DNA of 64,000 nt, from positions 16,076,001 to 16,140,000 of the forward strand of contig OY756962.1 in assembly GCA_963580455.1 (NCBI GenBank). Direction: 5' to 3'. This document shows, in pieces, positions 11,487 through 25,687 of this stretch. This DNA is from Euonymus europaeus (taxonomy: Eukaryota > Streptophyta > Magnoliopsida > Celastrales > Celastraceae). The first letter of the stretch is position 1; every line of letters begins with the position of its first letter. Made by a program: the position numbers and the translations under genes. Under the pieces are notes generated by a model. The model was not told the origin of the DNA. It ran no database searches and saw only the letters and a list, made by a program, of their open reading frames with translations.

Positions 11487-14178
11487 ACACTTTTTATTGT
11501 TCTTCGATGTCAAATTTTACGAGTATAAGCTTCCTAGATTATTTCGATGTTAAAACACCATCTTTCTTTGACAAACGGACAAAACCGTTAAAAGCCCCTC
11601 CATAGAGAGAGTTGAGCAACTTCGGACCATCAAAGTTGCTCGGTGTACACTTTTTATTGTTATTCTATGTCAAATTTTATGAGTATAAGCTTCCAAGATT
11701 ATTTCGATTCCAAATCACCAACTTTCTATGAGAAATGGACAAAATCGTTAAAATCTCCTACATAGAGAGAGTTGAGCAACTTCGAACCATCAAAGTTGCT
11801 CGATGTAAACTTTTTATTGTTCTTCTATGTTAAATTTTATGAGTATAAGCCTTCTAGATTATTTGGATGCCAAAATATGAACTTTTTACGACAGATGGAC
11901 AAAACCGTTTAAAGCTCCTCCATAGAGAGAGTTGAGATACTTCGGACCATCAAAGTTGCTCGGTGTACACATTTTATTATTCTTCCATGTCAAATTTTAC
12001 GAGTATATGCTTCCAAGATTATTTTGTTGCCAAAACACCAACTATTTATCACAAATGGACAAAACCGTTAAAAGCTCCTCCATAGAGAGAGTTGAGCAAA
12101 TTCGGACCAACAAAGTTTCTCGGGATACACTTTTTATTGTTCTTCTATGTCAAAATTTACGAGTATAAGCTTCCTAGATTATTTCGATATTAAAACACCA
12201 TCTTTCTTTGACAAATGGAAAAAACCGTTAAAAGCCCCTCCATAGAGAGAGTTGAGCAACTTCGGACCATCAAAGTTGCTCGGTGTACACTTTTTATTGT
12301 TATTCTATGTCAAATTTTATGAGTATAAGCTTCCAAGATTATTTCGATGCCAAAAAATGAACTTTTTACGACAGATGGACAAAACCGTTAAAAGCTCCAC
12401 CATAGAGAGAGTTGAGATACTTCGGACCATCAAAGTTGCTCGATGTACACTTTTTATTGTTCTTCGATGTCAAATTTTACGAGTATAAGCTTCCTAGATT
12501 ATTTCGATGTTAAAACACCATCTTTCTTTGACAAATGGACAAAACCGTTAAAAGCCCCTCCATAGAGAGAGTTGAGCAACTTCGGACCATCAAAGTTGCT
12601 CGGTGTACACTTTTTATTGTTATTCTATGTCAAATTTTATGAGTATAAGCTTCCAAGATTATTTCGATTCCAAATCACCAACTTTCTATGAGAAATGGAC
12701 AAAATCGTTAAAATCTCCTACATAGAGAGAGTTGAGCAACTTCGAACCATCAAAGTTGCTCGATGTAAACTTTTTATTGTTCTTCTATGTTAAATTTTAT
12801 GAGTATACGCCTCCTAGATTATTTCGATGCCAAAAAATGAACTTTTTACAACAGATGGACAAAACCGTTTAAAGCTCCTCCATAGAGAGAATTGAGATAC
12901 TTCGGACCATCAAAGTTGCTCGGTGTACACATTTTATTGTTCTTCCATGTCAAATTTTACGAGTATAAGCATCCAAGATTATTTCGTTGCCAAAACACCA
13001 ACTATTTATCACAAATGGACAAAACCGTTAAAAGCTCCTCCATAGAGAGAGTTAAGCAAATTCGGACCAACAAAGTTTCTCGGGTTACACTTTTTATTGT
13101 TCTTCTATGTCAAATTTTACGAGTATAAACTTCCTAGATTATTTCGATGTTAAAACACCATCTTTCTTTGACAAATGGACAAAACCGTTAAAAGCCCCTC
13201 CATAGAGAGAGTTGAGCAACTTCGGACCATCAAAGTTGCTCGGTGTACACTTTTTATTGTTATTCTATGTCAAATTTTATGAGTATAAGCTTCCAAGATT
13301 ATTTCGATTCCAAATCACCAACTTTCTATGAGAAATGGACAAATTCGTTAAAATCTCCTACATAGAGAGAGTTGAGCAACTTCGAACCATCAAAGTTGCT
13401 CGATGTAAACTTTTTATTGTTCTTCTATGTTAAATTTTATGAGTATAAGCCTCCTAGATTATTTCGATGCCAAAAAATGAACTTTTTACGAGAGATGGAC
13501 AAAACCGTTTAAAGCTCCTCCATAGAGAGAGTTGAGATACTTCGGATCGTCAAACTTGCTCGGTGTACACATTTTATTGTTCTTCCATGTCAAATTTTAC
13601 GAGTATAAGCTTCCAAGATTATTTTGTTGCCAAAACACCAACTATTTATCACAAATGGACAAAACCGTTAAAAGCTTCTCCATAGAGAGAGTTGAGCAAA
13701 TTCGGACCAACAAAGTTTCTCGGGATACACTTTTTATTGTTCTTCTATGTCAAATTTTACGAGTATAAACTTCCTAGATTATTTCGATGTTAAAACACCA
13801 TCTTTCTTTGACAAATGGACAAAACCGTTAAAAGCCCCTCCATAGAGAGAGTTGAGCAACTTCGGACCATCAAAGTTGTTCGGTGTACACTTTTTATTGT
13901 TATTCTATGTCAATTTTTATGAGTATAAGCTTCGAAGATTATTTCGATTCCAAATCACCAACTTTCTATTAGAAATGGACAAAACCGTTAAAAGCTCCTA
14001 CATAGATAGAGTTGAGCAACTTCGTACCATCAAAGTTGCTCGATGTAAACTTTTTATTGTTCTTCTATGTTAAATTTTATGAGTATAAGCTTCCTAGAAT
14101 ATTTTGATGCCAAAAAATGAACTTTTTACGACAAATGGACAAAACCGTTAAAAGCCCCTCCATAGAGAGAGTTGAGCA

Positions 14179-15105
14179 ACTTCGGACCATCAAAGTTGCT
14201 CGATGTAAACTTTTTATTGTTCTTCTATATTAAATTTTATGAGTATAAGCTTCCTAGATTATTTCGATGCCAAAAAACAAACTTTTTATGACAAATGGAC
14301 AAAACCGTTAAAAGCTTCTCCATAGAGAGAGTTGAGAAACTTCGGACTATCAAAGTTGCTCGGTGTACACTTTTTATTGTTCTTCTATGTCAAATTTTAC
14401 GAGTAAAAGCTTCAAAGATTATTTCGATGCCAAAACACCAACTTTTTATCACAAATGGACAAAACCGTTAAAAGCTCCTCCATAGATTGAGTGGAGCAAC
14501 TTCGGACCAACAAAGTTGCTCGAGATACGCTTTTTATTTTTCTTCTTTGTAAAATTTTACAAGTATAAGCTTCCTAGATTATTTCGATGCTAAAACACCA
14601 TCTTTCTATGACAAATGGACAAAACCGTTAAAAGCACCTCTATAGAGAGAGTTGAGCAACTTCGGACCACCAAAGTTGCTCGGTGTACATTTTTTATTGT
14701 TCTTCCATGTCAAATTTTACGAGTATAAGCTTCCAAAATTATTTCGATGCCAAAACACAAACTTTTTATCACAAATAGACAAAACCGTTGAAAACTCCTC
14801 CCTAGAGAGAGTTGAGCAACTTCGGACCAACAAAGTTTCTCGGGATACACTTTTTATTGTTCTTCTATGTCAAATTTTATGAGTATAAGCTTCCTAGATT
14901 ATTTCGATGCCAAAACAACAACTTTTTATCACAAAACGGACAAAACCGTTAAACTCCTCCCTAGAGAGAGTTGAGCATATTCGGACCAACAAAGTTTCTC
15001 GGGATACACTTTTTATTGTTCTTCTATGTCAAATTTTACGAGTATAGGCTTCCTAGATTATTTCGATGCGAAAATACCATCTTTCTATGACAAATGGACA
15101 AAACC
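14179..15105 (+). repeat. Segmental satellite duplication, copy 3
   Basis: Third copy of the 6337-7264 block, offset about 5442 bp from copy 2. It keeps the shared AAAACGGAC indel near 14934 and adds its own loss of bases in CGTTAAACTCC near 14953, plus CTTCTATATTAA near 14222. Boundaries are approximate. Confidence 0.75.
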
Positions 15106-15581
15106 GTTAAAATCCCCTCTATAGAGATGGTTGAGCAACTTCGGACCATCAAAGTTGCTCGGTGTACACATTTTATTGTTCTTCTATGTCAAATTTTACG
15201 AGTATAAGCTTCCAAGATTATTTCGATTCCAAATAACCAACTTTCTATGAGAAATGGACAAAATCGTTAAAAGCTCCTCCATAGAGAGAGTTGAGCAACT
15301 TCGGACCATCAAAGTTGCTCGGTGTACACTTTTTATTGTTCTTCTATGTCAAATTTTACGAGTTTAATCTTCCAAGACTATTTCGATTCAAAATCACCAA
15401 CTTTCTATGAGAAATGGACAAAACCGTTAAAAGCTCCTCCATGGAGAGTGTGGAGCAACTTCGGACCATCAAAATTGCTCGATGTACACTTATTATTGTT
15501 CTTCTATGTTAAATTTTATGAGTATAAGCTTCCTAGATTATTTCGATGCCAAAAAACGAACTTTTTACGACAAATGGACAA

Positions 15582-16460
15582 AACCGATAAAATCCCCTCT
15601 ATAGAGATGGTTGAGCAACTTCGGACCATCAAAGTTGCTCGGTGTACACATTTTATTGTTCTTCTATGTCAAATTTTACGAGTATAAGCTTCCAAGATTA
15701 TTTCGATTCCAAATATCCAACTTTCTATGAGAAATGGACAAAATCGTTAAATGCTCCTCCATAGAGAGTATGGAGCAACTTCGAACTATCAAAGTTGTTC
15801 GATGTACACTTTTTATTGCTCTTCAATGTTAAATTTTATGAGTATAAGCTTCGTAGACTATTTCGATGCCAAAAAATGAACTTTTTACGAATAATGGACA
15901 AAACCGTTAAAAGCTCCTCCAGAGAGAGAGTTGAGCAACTTCGGACCATCAAAGTTGCTCGGTGTACACTTTTTATTGTTATTCTATGTCAAATTTTATG
16001 AGTATAAGCTTCCAAGATTATTTCGATTCCAAATCACCAACTTTCTATGAGAAATGGACAAAACCGTTAAAAGCTCCTCCATAGAGAGAGTTGAGCAACT
16101 TCGAACCGCCAAAGTTGCTCGATGTACACTTTTTATTGTTCTTCTATGTTAAATTTTATGAGTATAAGCTTCCTAGATTATTTCGATTCCAAAAAATGAA
16201 CTTTTTTTAACAAATGGACAAAACCTTTAAAAGCTCCTCCATAGAGAGAGTTGAGCAACTTCGGACCATCGAAGTTGCTCGGTGTACACTTTTTATTGTT
16301 CTTCCATGTCAAATTATACGAGTATAAGCTTCCAAGATTATTTTGATGCCAAAACACCAACTTTTTATCACAAATGGACAAAACCATTAAAAGCTCCTCC
16401 ATAGAGAGAGTTGAGCAACTTCGGACCATCGAAGTTGCTCGGTGTACACTTTTTATTGTT
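15582..16460 (+). repeat. 17-monomer period duplication, partial copy 3
   Basis: Lies about 5601 bp after copy 2 and keeps the CTTCGTAGACTATT and CGGACCATCGAAG markers. It ends where CTTTCATGTC and TTCTAAGATT begin. Boundaries are approximate. Confidence 0.7.
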
Positions 16461-17394
16461 CTTTCATGTCAAATTTTACGAGTATAAGCTTCTAAGATTA
16501 TTTTGACGCCAAAACACCAACTTTTTATCACAAATGGACAAAACCGTTAAAAGCTCCTCCATAGAGAGAGTTGAGCAACTTCGGACCATCAAAGTTGCTC
16601 GGTGTACACTTTTTATTGTTCTTCTATGTCAAATTTTACGAGTATGAGCTTCCTATATTATTTCAAAGTTAAAACACCATCTTTCTTTGACAAATGGACA
16701 AAACCGTTAAAAGCCCCTCCATAGAGAGAGTTGAGCAACTTCGGACCATCAAAGTTGCTCGGTGTACACTTTTTATTGTTATTCTATGTCAAATTTTATG
16801 AGTATAGGCTTCCAAGAATATTTTGATTCCAAATCACGAACTTTCTATGAGAAATGGACAAAACCATTAAAAGAACCTACATAGAGAGAGTTGAGAAACT
16901 TTGAACCATCAAAGTTGCGCGATGTAAACTTCCTATTGTTCTTCTATTTTAAATTTTATGAGTATAAGCTTCCTAGATTATTTCGATGCCAAAAAATGAA
17001 CTTTTTACGACAGATGGACAAAACCGTTAAAAGCTCCACCATAGAGAGAGTTGAGATACTTCGGACCATCAAAGTTGCTCGATGTACACTTTTTATTGTT
17101 CTTCGATGTCAAATTTTACGAGTATAAGCTTCCTAGATTATTTCGATGTTAAAACACCATCTTTCTTTGACAAATGGACAAAACCGTTAAAAGCCCCTCC
17201 ATAGAGAGAGTTGAGCAACTTCGGACCATCAAAGTTGCTCGGTGTACACTTTTTATTGTTATTCTATGTCAAATTTTATGAGTATAAGCTTCCAAGATTA
17301 TTTCGATTCCAAATCACCAACTTTCTATGAGAAATGGACAAAATCGTTAAAAGCTCCTACATAGAGAGAGTTGAGCAACTTCGAACCATCAAAG

Positions 17395-18880
17395 TTGCTC
17401 GATGTAAACTTTTTATTGTTCTTCTATGTTAAATTTTATGAGTATAAGCCTCCTAGATTATTTCGATGCCAAAAAATGAACTTTTTACGACAGATGGACA
17501 AAACCGTTTAAAGCTCCTCCATAGAGAGAGTTGAGATACTTCGGACCATCAAAGTTGCTCGGTGTACACATTTTATTGTTCTTCCATGTCAAATTTTACG
17601 AGTATAAGCTTCCAAGATTATTTTGTTGCCAAAACACCAACTATTTATCACAAATGGACAAAACCGTTAAAAGCTCCTCCATAGAGAGAGTTGAGCAAAT
17701 TCGGACCAACAAAGTTTCTCGGGATACACTTTTTATTGTTCTTCTATGTCAAATTTTACGAGTATAAGCTTCCTAGATTATTTCAATATTAAAACACCAT
17801 CTTTCTTTGACAAATGGAAAAAACCGTTAAAAGCCCCTCCATAGAGAGAGTTGAGCAACTTCGGACCATCAAAGTTGCTCGGTGTACACTTTTTATTGTT
17901 ATTCTATGTCAAATTTTATGAGTATAAGCTTCCAAGATTATTTCGATGCCAAAAAATGAACTTTTTACGACAGATGGACAAAACCGTTAAAAGCTCCACC
18001 ATAGAGAGAGTTGAGATACTTCGGACCATCAAAGTTGCTCGATGTACACTTTTTATTGTTCTTCGATGTCAAATTTTACGAGTATAAGCTTCCTAGATTA
18101 TTTCGACGCCAAAAAATGAAATTTTTACGACAAATGGACAAAACCGTTAAAAGCCCCTCCATAGAGAGAGTTGAGCAACTTCGGACCATCGAAGTTGCTC
18201 GATGTAAACTTTTTATTGTTCTTCTATGTTAAATTTTATGAGTATAAGCTTCATGATTATTTTGATGCAAAAAAACGAACTTTTTACCACAAATGGACAG
18301 AACCGTTAAAAGCTCCTCCATAGAGAGAGTTGAGAAACTTCGGACCATCAAAGTTGCTCGGTGTACATTTTTTATTGTTTTTCCACGTCAAATTTTACGA
18401 GTATAAGCTTCCTAGACTATTTCGATATTAAAACACCATCTTTATTTGACAAATGGACAAAACCATTAAAAGCCCCTCCATAGAGAGAGTTGATCAACTT
18501 CGGACCATCAAAGTTGCTCGGTGTACACTTTTTATTGTTATTCTATGTCAAATTTTATGAGTATAAGCATCCAAGATTATTTCGATTCCAAATCACCAAC
18601 TTTCTATGAGAAATGGACAAAACCATTAAAAGCACCTACATAGAGAGAGTTAAGCAACTTCGAACCATCAAAGTTGCTCGATGTAAACTTCTTATTGTTC
18701 TTCTATGTTAAATTTTATGAGTATAAGCTTCCTAGATTATTTCGATGCCAAAAAATGAACTTTTTACGACAGATGGACAAAACCGTTAAAAGCTCCACCA
18801 TAGAGAGAGTTGAGATACTTCGGACCATCAAAGTTGCTCGATGTACACTTTTTATTGTTCTTCGATGTCAAATTTTACGA
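17395..18880 (+). repeat. Segmental satellite duplication (offset about 4158 bp), copy 1
   Basis: Matches about 21553-23038. Shared markers include TTTCGACGCC followed by AAAAAATGAAATTTTT near 18105 and 22263, ATAAGCATCC (HindIII site lost) near 18566 and 22724, and the GTGTACACAT promoter-proximal-looking variant. A 1-bp loss near 18253 accounts for part of the odd offset. Ends were set by eye. Confidence 0.75.
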
Positions 18881-19289
18881 GTATAAGATTCCTAGATTAT
18901 TTCGACGCCAAAAAATGAACTTTTTACGACAAATGGACAAAACCGTTAAAAGCCCCTCCATAGTGAGAGTTGAGCAACTTCGGACCATCGAAGTTGCTCG
19001 ATGTAAACTTTTTATTGTTCTTCTATGTTAAATTTTATGAGTATAAGCTTCCAAGATTATTTCGATGCCAAAACACCAACTTTTTACGACAAATGGACAA
19101 AACCGTTAAAAGCTCCTCCATAGAGAGAGTTGAGCAACTTCGGACCAACAAAGTTTCTCGGGATACACTTTTTATTGTTCTTCTATGTCAAATTTTACGA
19201 GTATAAGCTTCGTAGATTATTTCGATATTAAAACACCATCTTTCTTTGACAAATGGACAGAACCGTTAAAAGCTCCTCCATAGAGAGAG

Positions 19290-20508
19290 TTGAGCAACTT
19301 CGGACCATCAAAGTTTCTCGGTGTACACTTTTTATTGTTATTCTATGTCAAATTTTATGAGTATAAGCTTCCAAGATTATTTCGATTCCAAATCACCAAC
19401 TTTCTATGAGAAATGGACAAAACCATTAAAAGCACCTACATAGAGAGAGTTGAGGAACTTCGAACCATCAAAGTTGCTCGATATAAACTTTTTATTGTTC
19501 TTTTATGTTAAATTTTATGAGTATAAAGCTTCCTAGATTTTTTCGATGCCAAAAAATGAACTTTTTACGACAGATGGACAAAACCGTTAAAAGCTCCTCC
19601 ATAGAGAGAGTTGAGAAACTTCGGACCATCAAAGTTGCTCGGTGTACATTTTTTATTGTTCTTTTATGTCAAATTTTACGAGTATAAGCTTCCTAGATTA
19701 TTTCGATGCCAAAAAATGAACTTTTTACGACAAATGGACAAAACCGTTAAAAGCCCCTCCATAGAGAGAGTTGAGCAACTTCGGACCATCAAAGTTGCTC
19801 GATGTAAACTTTTTATTATTCTTCTATGATAAATTTTATGAGTATAACTTTCTAGATTATTTCGATGCCAAAAAACAAACTTTTTACGACAAATGGACAA
19901 AACCGTTAAAAGCTCCTCCGTAGAGAGAGTTGATCAACTTCGAACCGTCAAAGTTACTCGATGTACACTTTTTATTGTTCCTCTATGTTAAATTTTATGA
20001 GTATAAGCTTCCTAGATTATTTCGATGCCAAAAAATGAACTTTTTACAACAAATGGACAAAACCGTTAAAAGCCCCTCCATAGAGAGAGTTGAGAAACTT
20101 CGGACCATCAAAGTTGCTCGGTGTACATTTTTTATTGTTCTTCCATGTCAAATTTTACGAGTATAAGCTTCCTAGATTATTTCGATATTAAAAGACCATC
20201 TTTCTTTGACAAATGGACAAAACCGTTAAAAGCCCCTCCATAGAGAGAGTTGAGCAACTTCGGACCATCAAAGTTGCTCGGTGTACACTTTTTATTGTTA
20301 TTCTATGTCAAATTTTATGAGTATAAGCTTCCAAGATTATGTCGATTCCAAATCAGCAACCTTCTATGAGAAATGGACAAAACCATTAAAAGCACCTACA
20401 TAGAGAGAGTTGAGCAACTTCGAACCATCAAAGTTGCTCGATGTAAACTTTTTATTGTTCCTCTATGTTAAATTTTATGAGTATAAGCTTCCTAGATTAT
20501 TTCGATGC
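19290..20508 (+). repeat. Segmental satellite duplication (offset about 6398 bp), copy 1
   Basis: Matches about 25688-26908. Diagnostic shared events are GAGGAACTTCG, CGATATAAAC, CTAGATTTTTTCG, CTATGATAAA, and a 2-bp loss that turns ATAAGCTT into ATAACTT near 19846 and 26245 and destroys HindIII. A shared deletion is strong evidence of descent from one sequence. Copy 1 has a private extra A in GTATAAAGCTT near 19525. Confidence 0.82.
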
Positions 20509-21552
20509 CAAAACACCAACTTTTTACGACAGATGGACAAAACCGTTAAAAGCTCCTGCATAGATAGAGTGGAGCAACTTCGGACCAACAAAGTTGCTCA
20601 GGATACACTTTTTATTTTTCTTCTTTGTAAAATTTTACAAGTATAAGCTTCCTAGATTATTTCGATGCTAAAACACCATCTTTCTATGACAAATGGACAA
20701 AACCAATAAAAGCACCTCTATAGAGAGAGTTGAGCAACTTCGGACCATCAAAGTTGCTCGATGTACATTTTTTATTGTTCTTCCATGTCAAATTTTACGA
20801 GTATAAGCTTCCAAGATTATTTCGATGCCAAAACACAAACTTTTTATCACAAATGGACAAAACCGTTAAAAACTCCTCCCTAGAGAAAGTTGAGCAACTT
20901 CGGACCAACAAAGTTTCTCGGGATACACTTTTTATTGTTCTTCTATGTCAAATTTTACGAGTATAAGCTTCCTAGATTATTTCAATGTTAAAACACCATC
21001 TTTCTTTGACAAATGGACAAACTGTTAAAAGCCCCTCCATAGAGAGAGTTGAGCAACTTTGGACCATCAAAGTTGCTCGGCGTACACTTTTTATTGTTCT
21101 TCCATGTCAAGTTTTAGGAGTATAAGCTTCCAAGATTATTTCGATGCCAAAACACCAACTTTTTATCAGAAATGGACAAAACCGTTAAAAGCTCCTCCAT
21201 AGAGAGAGTTAAGCAACTTTGGACCAACAAAGTTGCTCGGGATACACTTTTTATTGTTCTTCTATGTCAAATTTTACGAGTATGAGCTTCCTATATTATT
21301 TCAAAGTTAAAACACCATTTTTCTTTGACAAACGGACAAAACCGTTAAAAGCCCCTCCATAGAGAGAGTTGAGCAACTTCGAACCATCAAAGTTGCTCGG
21401 TGTACACTTTTTATTGTTATTCTATGTCAAATTTTATGAGTATAAGCTTCCAAGAATATTTCGATTCCAAATCACCAACTTTCTATGAGAAATGGACAAA
21501 ACCATTAAAAGAACCTACATAGAGAGAGTTGAGCAACTTTGAACCATCAAAG

Positions 21553-23038
21553 TTGCTCGATGTAAACTTTTTATTGTTCTTCTATGTTAAATTTTATGAG
21601 TATAAGCCTCCTAGATTATTTCGATGCCAAAAAATGAACTTTTTACGACAGATGGACAAAACCGTTTAAAGCTCCTCCATAGAGAGAGTTGAGATACTTC
21701 GGACCATCAAAGTTGCTCGGTGTACACATTTTATTGTTCTTCCATGTCAAATTTTACGAGTATAAGCTTCCAAGATTATTTTGTTGCCAAAACACCAACT
21801 ATTTATCACAAATGGACAAAACCGTTAAAAGCTCCTCCATAGAGAGAGTTGAGCAAATTCGGACCAACAAAGTTTCTCGGGATACACTTTTTATTGTTCT
21901 TCTATGTCAAATTTTACGAGTATAAGCTTCCTAGATTATTTCGATATTAAAACACCATCTTTCTTTGACAAATGGACAAAACCGTTAAAAGCCCCTCCAT
22001 AGAGAGAGTTGAACAACTTCGGACCATCAAAGTTGCTCGGTGTACACTTTTTATTGTTATTCTATGTCAAATTTTATGAGTATAAGCTTCCAAGATTATT
22101 TCGATGCCAAAAAATGAACTTTTTACGACAGATGGAGAAAACCGTTAAAAGCTCCACCATAGAGAGAGTTGAGATACTTCGGACCATCAAAGTTGCTCGA
22201 TGTACACTTTTTATTGTTCTTCGATGTCAAATTTTACGAGTATAAGCTTCCTAGATTATTTCGACGCCAAAAAATGAAATTTTTACGACAAATGGACAAA
22301 ACCGTTAAAAGCCCCTCCATAGAGAGAGTTGATCAACTTCGGACCATCGAAGTAGCTCGATGTAAACTTTTTATTGTTCTTCTATGTTAAATTTTATGAG
22401 TATAAGCTTCCTAGATTATTTTGATGCAAAAAAACGAACTTTTTACCACAAATGGACAGAACCGTTAAAAGCTCCTCCATAGAGAGAGTTGAGAAACTTC
22501 GGACCATCAAAGTTGCTCGGTGTACATTTTTTATTGTTCTTCCACGTCAAATTTTACGAGTATAAGCTTCCTAGACTATTTCGATATTAAAACACCATCT
22601 TTCTTTGACAAATGGACAAAACCGTTAAAAGCCCCTCCATAGAGAGAGTTGATCAACTTCGGACCATCAAAGTTGCTCGGTGTACACTTTTTATTGTTAT
22701 TCTATGTCAAATTTTATGAGTATAAGCATCCAAGATTATTTCGATTCCAAATCACCAACTTTCTATGAGAAATGGACAAAACCATTAAAAGCACCTACAT
22801 AGAGAGAGTTATGCAACTTCGAACCATCAAAGTTGCTCGATGTAAACTTCTTATTGTTCTTCTATGTTAAATTTTATGAGTATAAGCTTCCTAGATTATT
22901 TCGATGCCAAAAAATGAACTTTTTACGACAGATGGACAAAACCGTTAAAATCTCCACCATAGAGAGAGTTGAGATACTTCGGACCATCAAAGTTGCTCGA
23001 TGTACACTTTTTATTGTTCTTCGATGTCAAATTTTACG
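21553..23038 (+). repeat. Segmental satellite duplication (offset about 4158 bp), copy 2
   Basis: Counterpart of 17395-18880. Part of it is used again 1760 bp (11 monomers) downstream, from about 23300, so this block has been copied at least twice with different spacings. Confidence 0.75.
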
Positions 23039-23226
23039 AGTACAAGCTTCCTAGATTATTTCGATGTTAAAACACCATCTTTCTTTGACAAATGGACAAA
23101 ACCGTTAAAAGCCCCTCCATAGAGAGAGTTGAGCAACTTCGGACCATCAAAGTTGCCCGGTGTACACTTTTTATTGTTATTCTATGTCAAATTTTATGAG
23201 TATAAGCTTCCAAGATTAGTTCGATT

Positions 23227-24510
23227 CCAAATCACCAACTTTCTATGAGAAATGGACAAAATTGTTAAAATCTCCTACATAGAGAGAGTTGAGCAACTTC
23301 GAACCATCAAAGTTGCTCGATGTAAACTTTTTATTGTTCTTCTATGTTAAATTTTATGAGTATAAGCCTCCTAGATTATTTCGATGCCAAAAAATGAACT
23401 TTTTACGACAGATGGACAAAACCGTTTAAAGCTCCTCCATAGAGAGAGTTGAGATACTTCGGACCTTCAAAGTTGCTCGGTGTACACATTTTATTGTTCT
23501 TCCATGTCAAATTTTACGAGTATAAGCTTCCAAGATTATTTTGTTGCCAAAACACCAACTATTTATCACAAATGGACAAAACCGTTAAAAGCTCCTCCAT
23601 AGAGAGAGTTGAGCAAATTCGGACCAACAAAGTTTCTCGGGATACACTTTTTATTGTTCTTCTATGTCAAATTTTACGAGTATAAGCTTCCTAGATTATT
23701 TCGATATTAAAACACCATCTTTCTTTGACAAATGGACAAAACTGTTAAAAGCCCCTCCATAGAGAGAGTTGAGCAACTTCGGACCATCAAAGTTTCTCGG
23801 TGTACACTTTTTATTGTTATTCTATGTCAAATTTTATGAGTATAAGCTTCCAAGATTATTTCGATGCCAAATCACCAACTTTCTATGAGAAATGGACAAA
23901 ATCGTTAAAATCTCCTACATAGAGAGAGTTGAGCAACTTCGAACCATCAAAGTTGCTCGATGTAAACTTTTTATTGTTCTTCTATGTTAAATTTTATGAG
24001 TATAACCCTCCTAGATTATTTCGATGCCAAAAAATGAACTTTTTACGACAGATGGACAAAACCGTTTAAAGCTCCTCCATAGAGAGAGTTGAGATACTTC
24101 GGACCTTCAAAGTTGCTCGGTGTACACATTTTATTGTTCTTCCATGTCAAATTTTACGAGTATAAGCTTCCAAGATTATTTTGTTGCCAAAACACCAACT
24201 ATTTATCACAAATGGACAAAACCGTTAAAAGCTCCTCCATAGAGAGAGTTGAGCAAATTCGGACCAACAAAGTTTCTCGGGATACACTTTTTATTGTTCT
24301 TCTATGTCAAATTTTACGAGTATAAGCTTCCTAGATTATTTCGATATTAAAACACCATCTTTCTTTGACAAATGGACAAAACTGTTAAAAGCCCCTCCAT
24401 AGAGAGAGTTGAGCAACTTCGGACCATCAAAGTTTCTCGGTGTACACTTTTTATTGTTATTCTATGTCAAATTTTATGAGTATAAGCTTCCAAGATTATT
24501 TCGATGCCAA
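23227..24510 (+). repeat. Tandem 640-bp tetramer duplication
   Basis: 23227-23870 repeats at 23867-24510, offset exactly 640 bp. Both copies share the private variant GGACCTTCAAAG (near 23462 and 24102) and AAACTGTTAAAAGCC. Differences include ATAAGCCTCC versus ATAACCCTCC near 24005. The joint monomer near 23866 is a hybrid: it has the D/A-type TTTCGATGCC followed by C-type AAATCACCAAC. Confidence 0.87.
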
Positions 24511-25687
24511 AAAATGAACTTTTTACGACAGATGGACAAAACCGTTAAAAGCTCCACCATAGAGAGAGTTGAGATACTTCGGACCATCAAAGTTGCTCGA
24601 TGTACACTTTTTATTGTTCTTCGATGTCAAATTTTACGAGTATAAGCTTCCTAGATTATTTCGACGCCAAAAAATGAAATTTTTACGACAAATGGACAAA
24701 ACCGTTAAAAGCCCCTCCATAGAGAGAGTTGAGCAACTTCGGACCATCGAAGTAGCTCGATGTAAACTTTTTATTGTTCTTCCACGTCAAATTTTACGAG
24801 TATAAGCTTCCTAGACTATTTCGATATTAAAACACCATCTTTCTTTGACAAATGGACAAAACCGTTAAAAGCCCCTCCATAGAGAGAGTTGATCAACTTC
24901 GGACCATCAAAGTTTCTCGGTGTACACTTTTTATTGTTATTCTATGTCAAATTTTATGAGTATAAGCATCCAAGATTATTTCGATTCCAAATCACCAACT
25001 TTCTATGAGAAATGGACAAAACCATTAAAAGCACCTACATAGAGAGAGTTATGCAACTTCGAACCATCAAAGTTTCTCGGTGTACACTTTTTATTGTTAT
25101 TCTATGTCAAATTTTATGAGTATAAGCTTCCAAGATTATTTCGATGCCAAAAAATGAACTTTTTACGACAGATGGACAAAACCGTTAAAAGCTCCACCAT
25201 AGAGAGAGTTGAGATACTTCGGACCATCGAAGTTGCTCGATGTAAACTTTTTATTGTTCTTCTATGTTAAATTTTATGAGTATAAGCTTCCTAGATTATT
25301 TCGATGCCAGAAAATGAACTTTTTACGACAAATGGACAAAACCGTTAAAAGCTCCTCCATAGAGAGAGTTGAGCAACTTCAGACCATCAAAGTTGCTCGG
25401 TGTACACTTTATATTGTTCTTCCATGTCAAATTTTACGAGTATAAGCTTCCAAGATTATTTCGATGCCAAAACACCAACTTTTTATCACAAATGGACAAA
25501 ACCGTTAAAAGCTCCTCCATAGAGAGAGTTGAGCAACTTTGGACCAACAAAGTTTCTCGGGATACACTTTTTATTGTTCTTCTATGTCAAATTTTACGAG
25601 TATAAGCTTCCTAGATTATTTCGATATTAAAACACCATCTTTCTTTGACAAATGGACAAAACCGTTAAAAGCCCCTCCATAGAGAGA

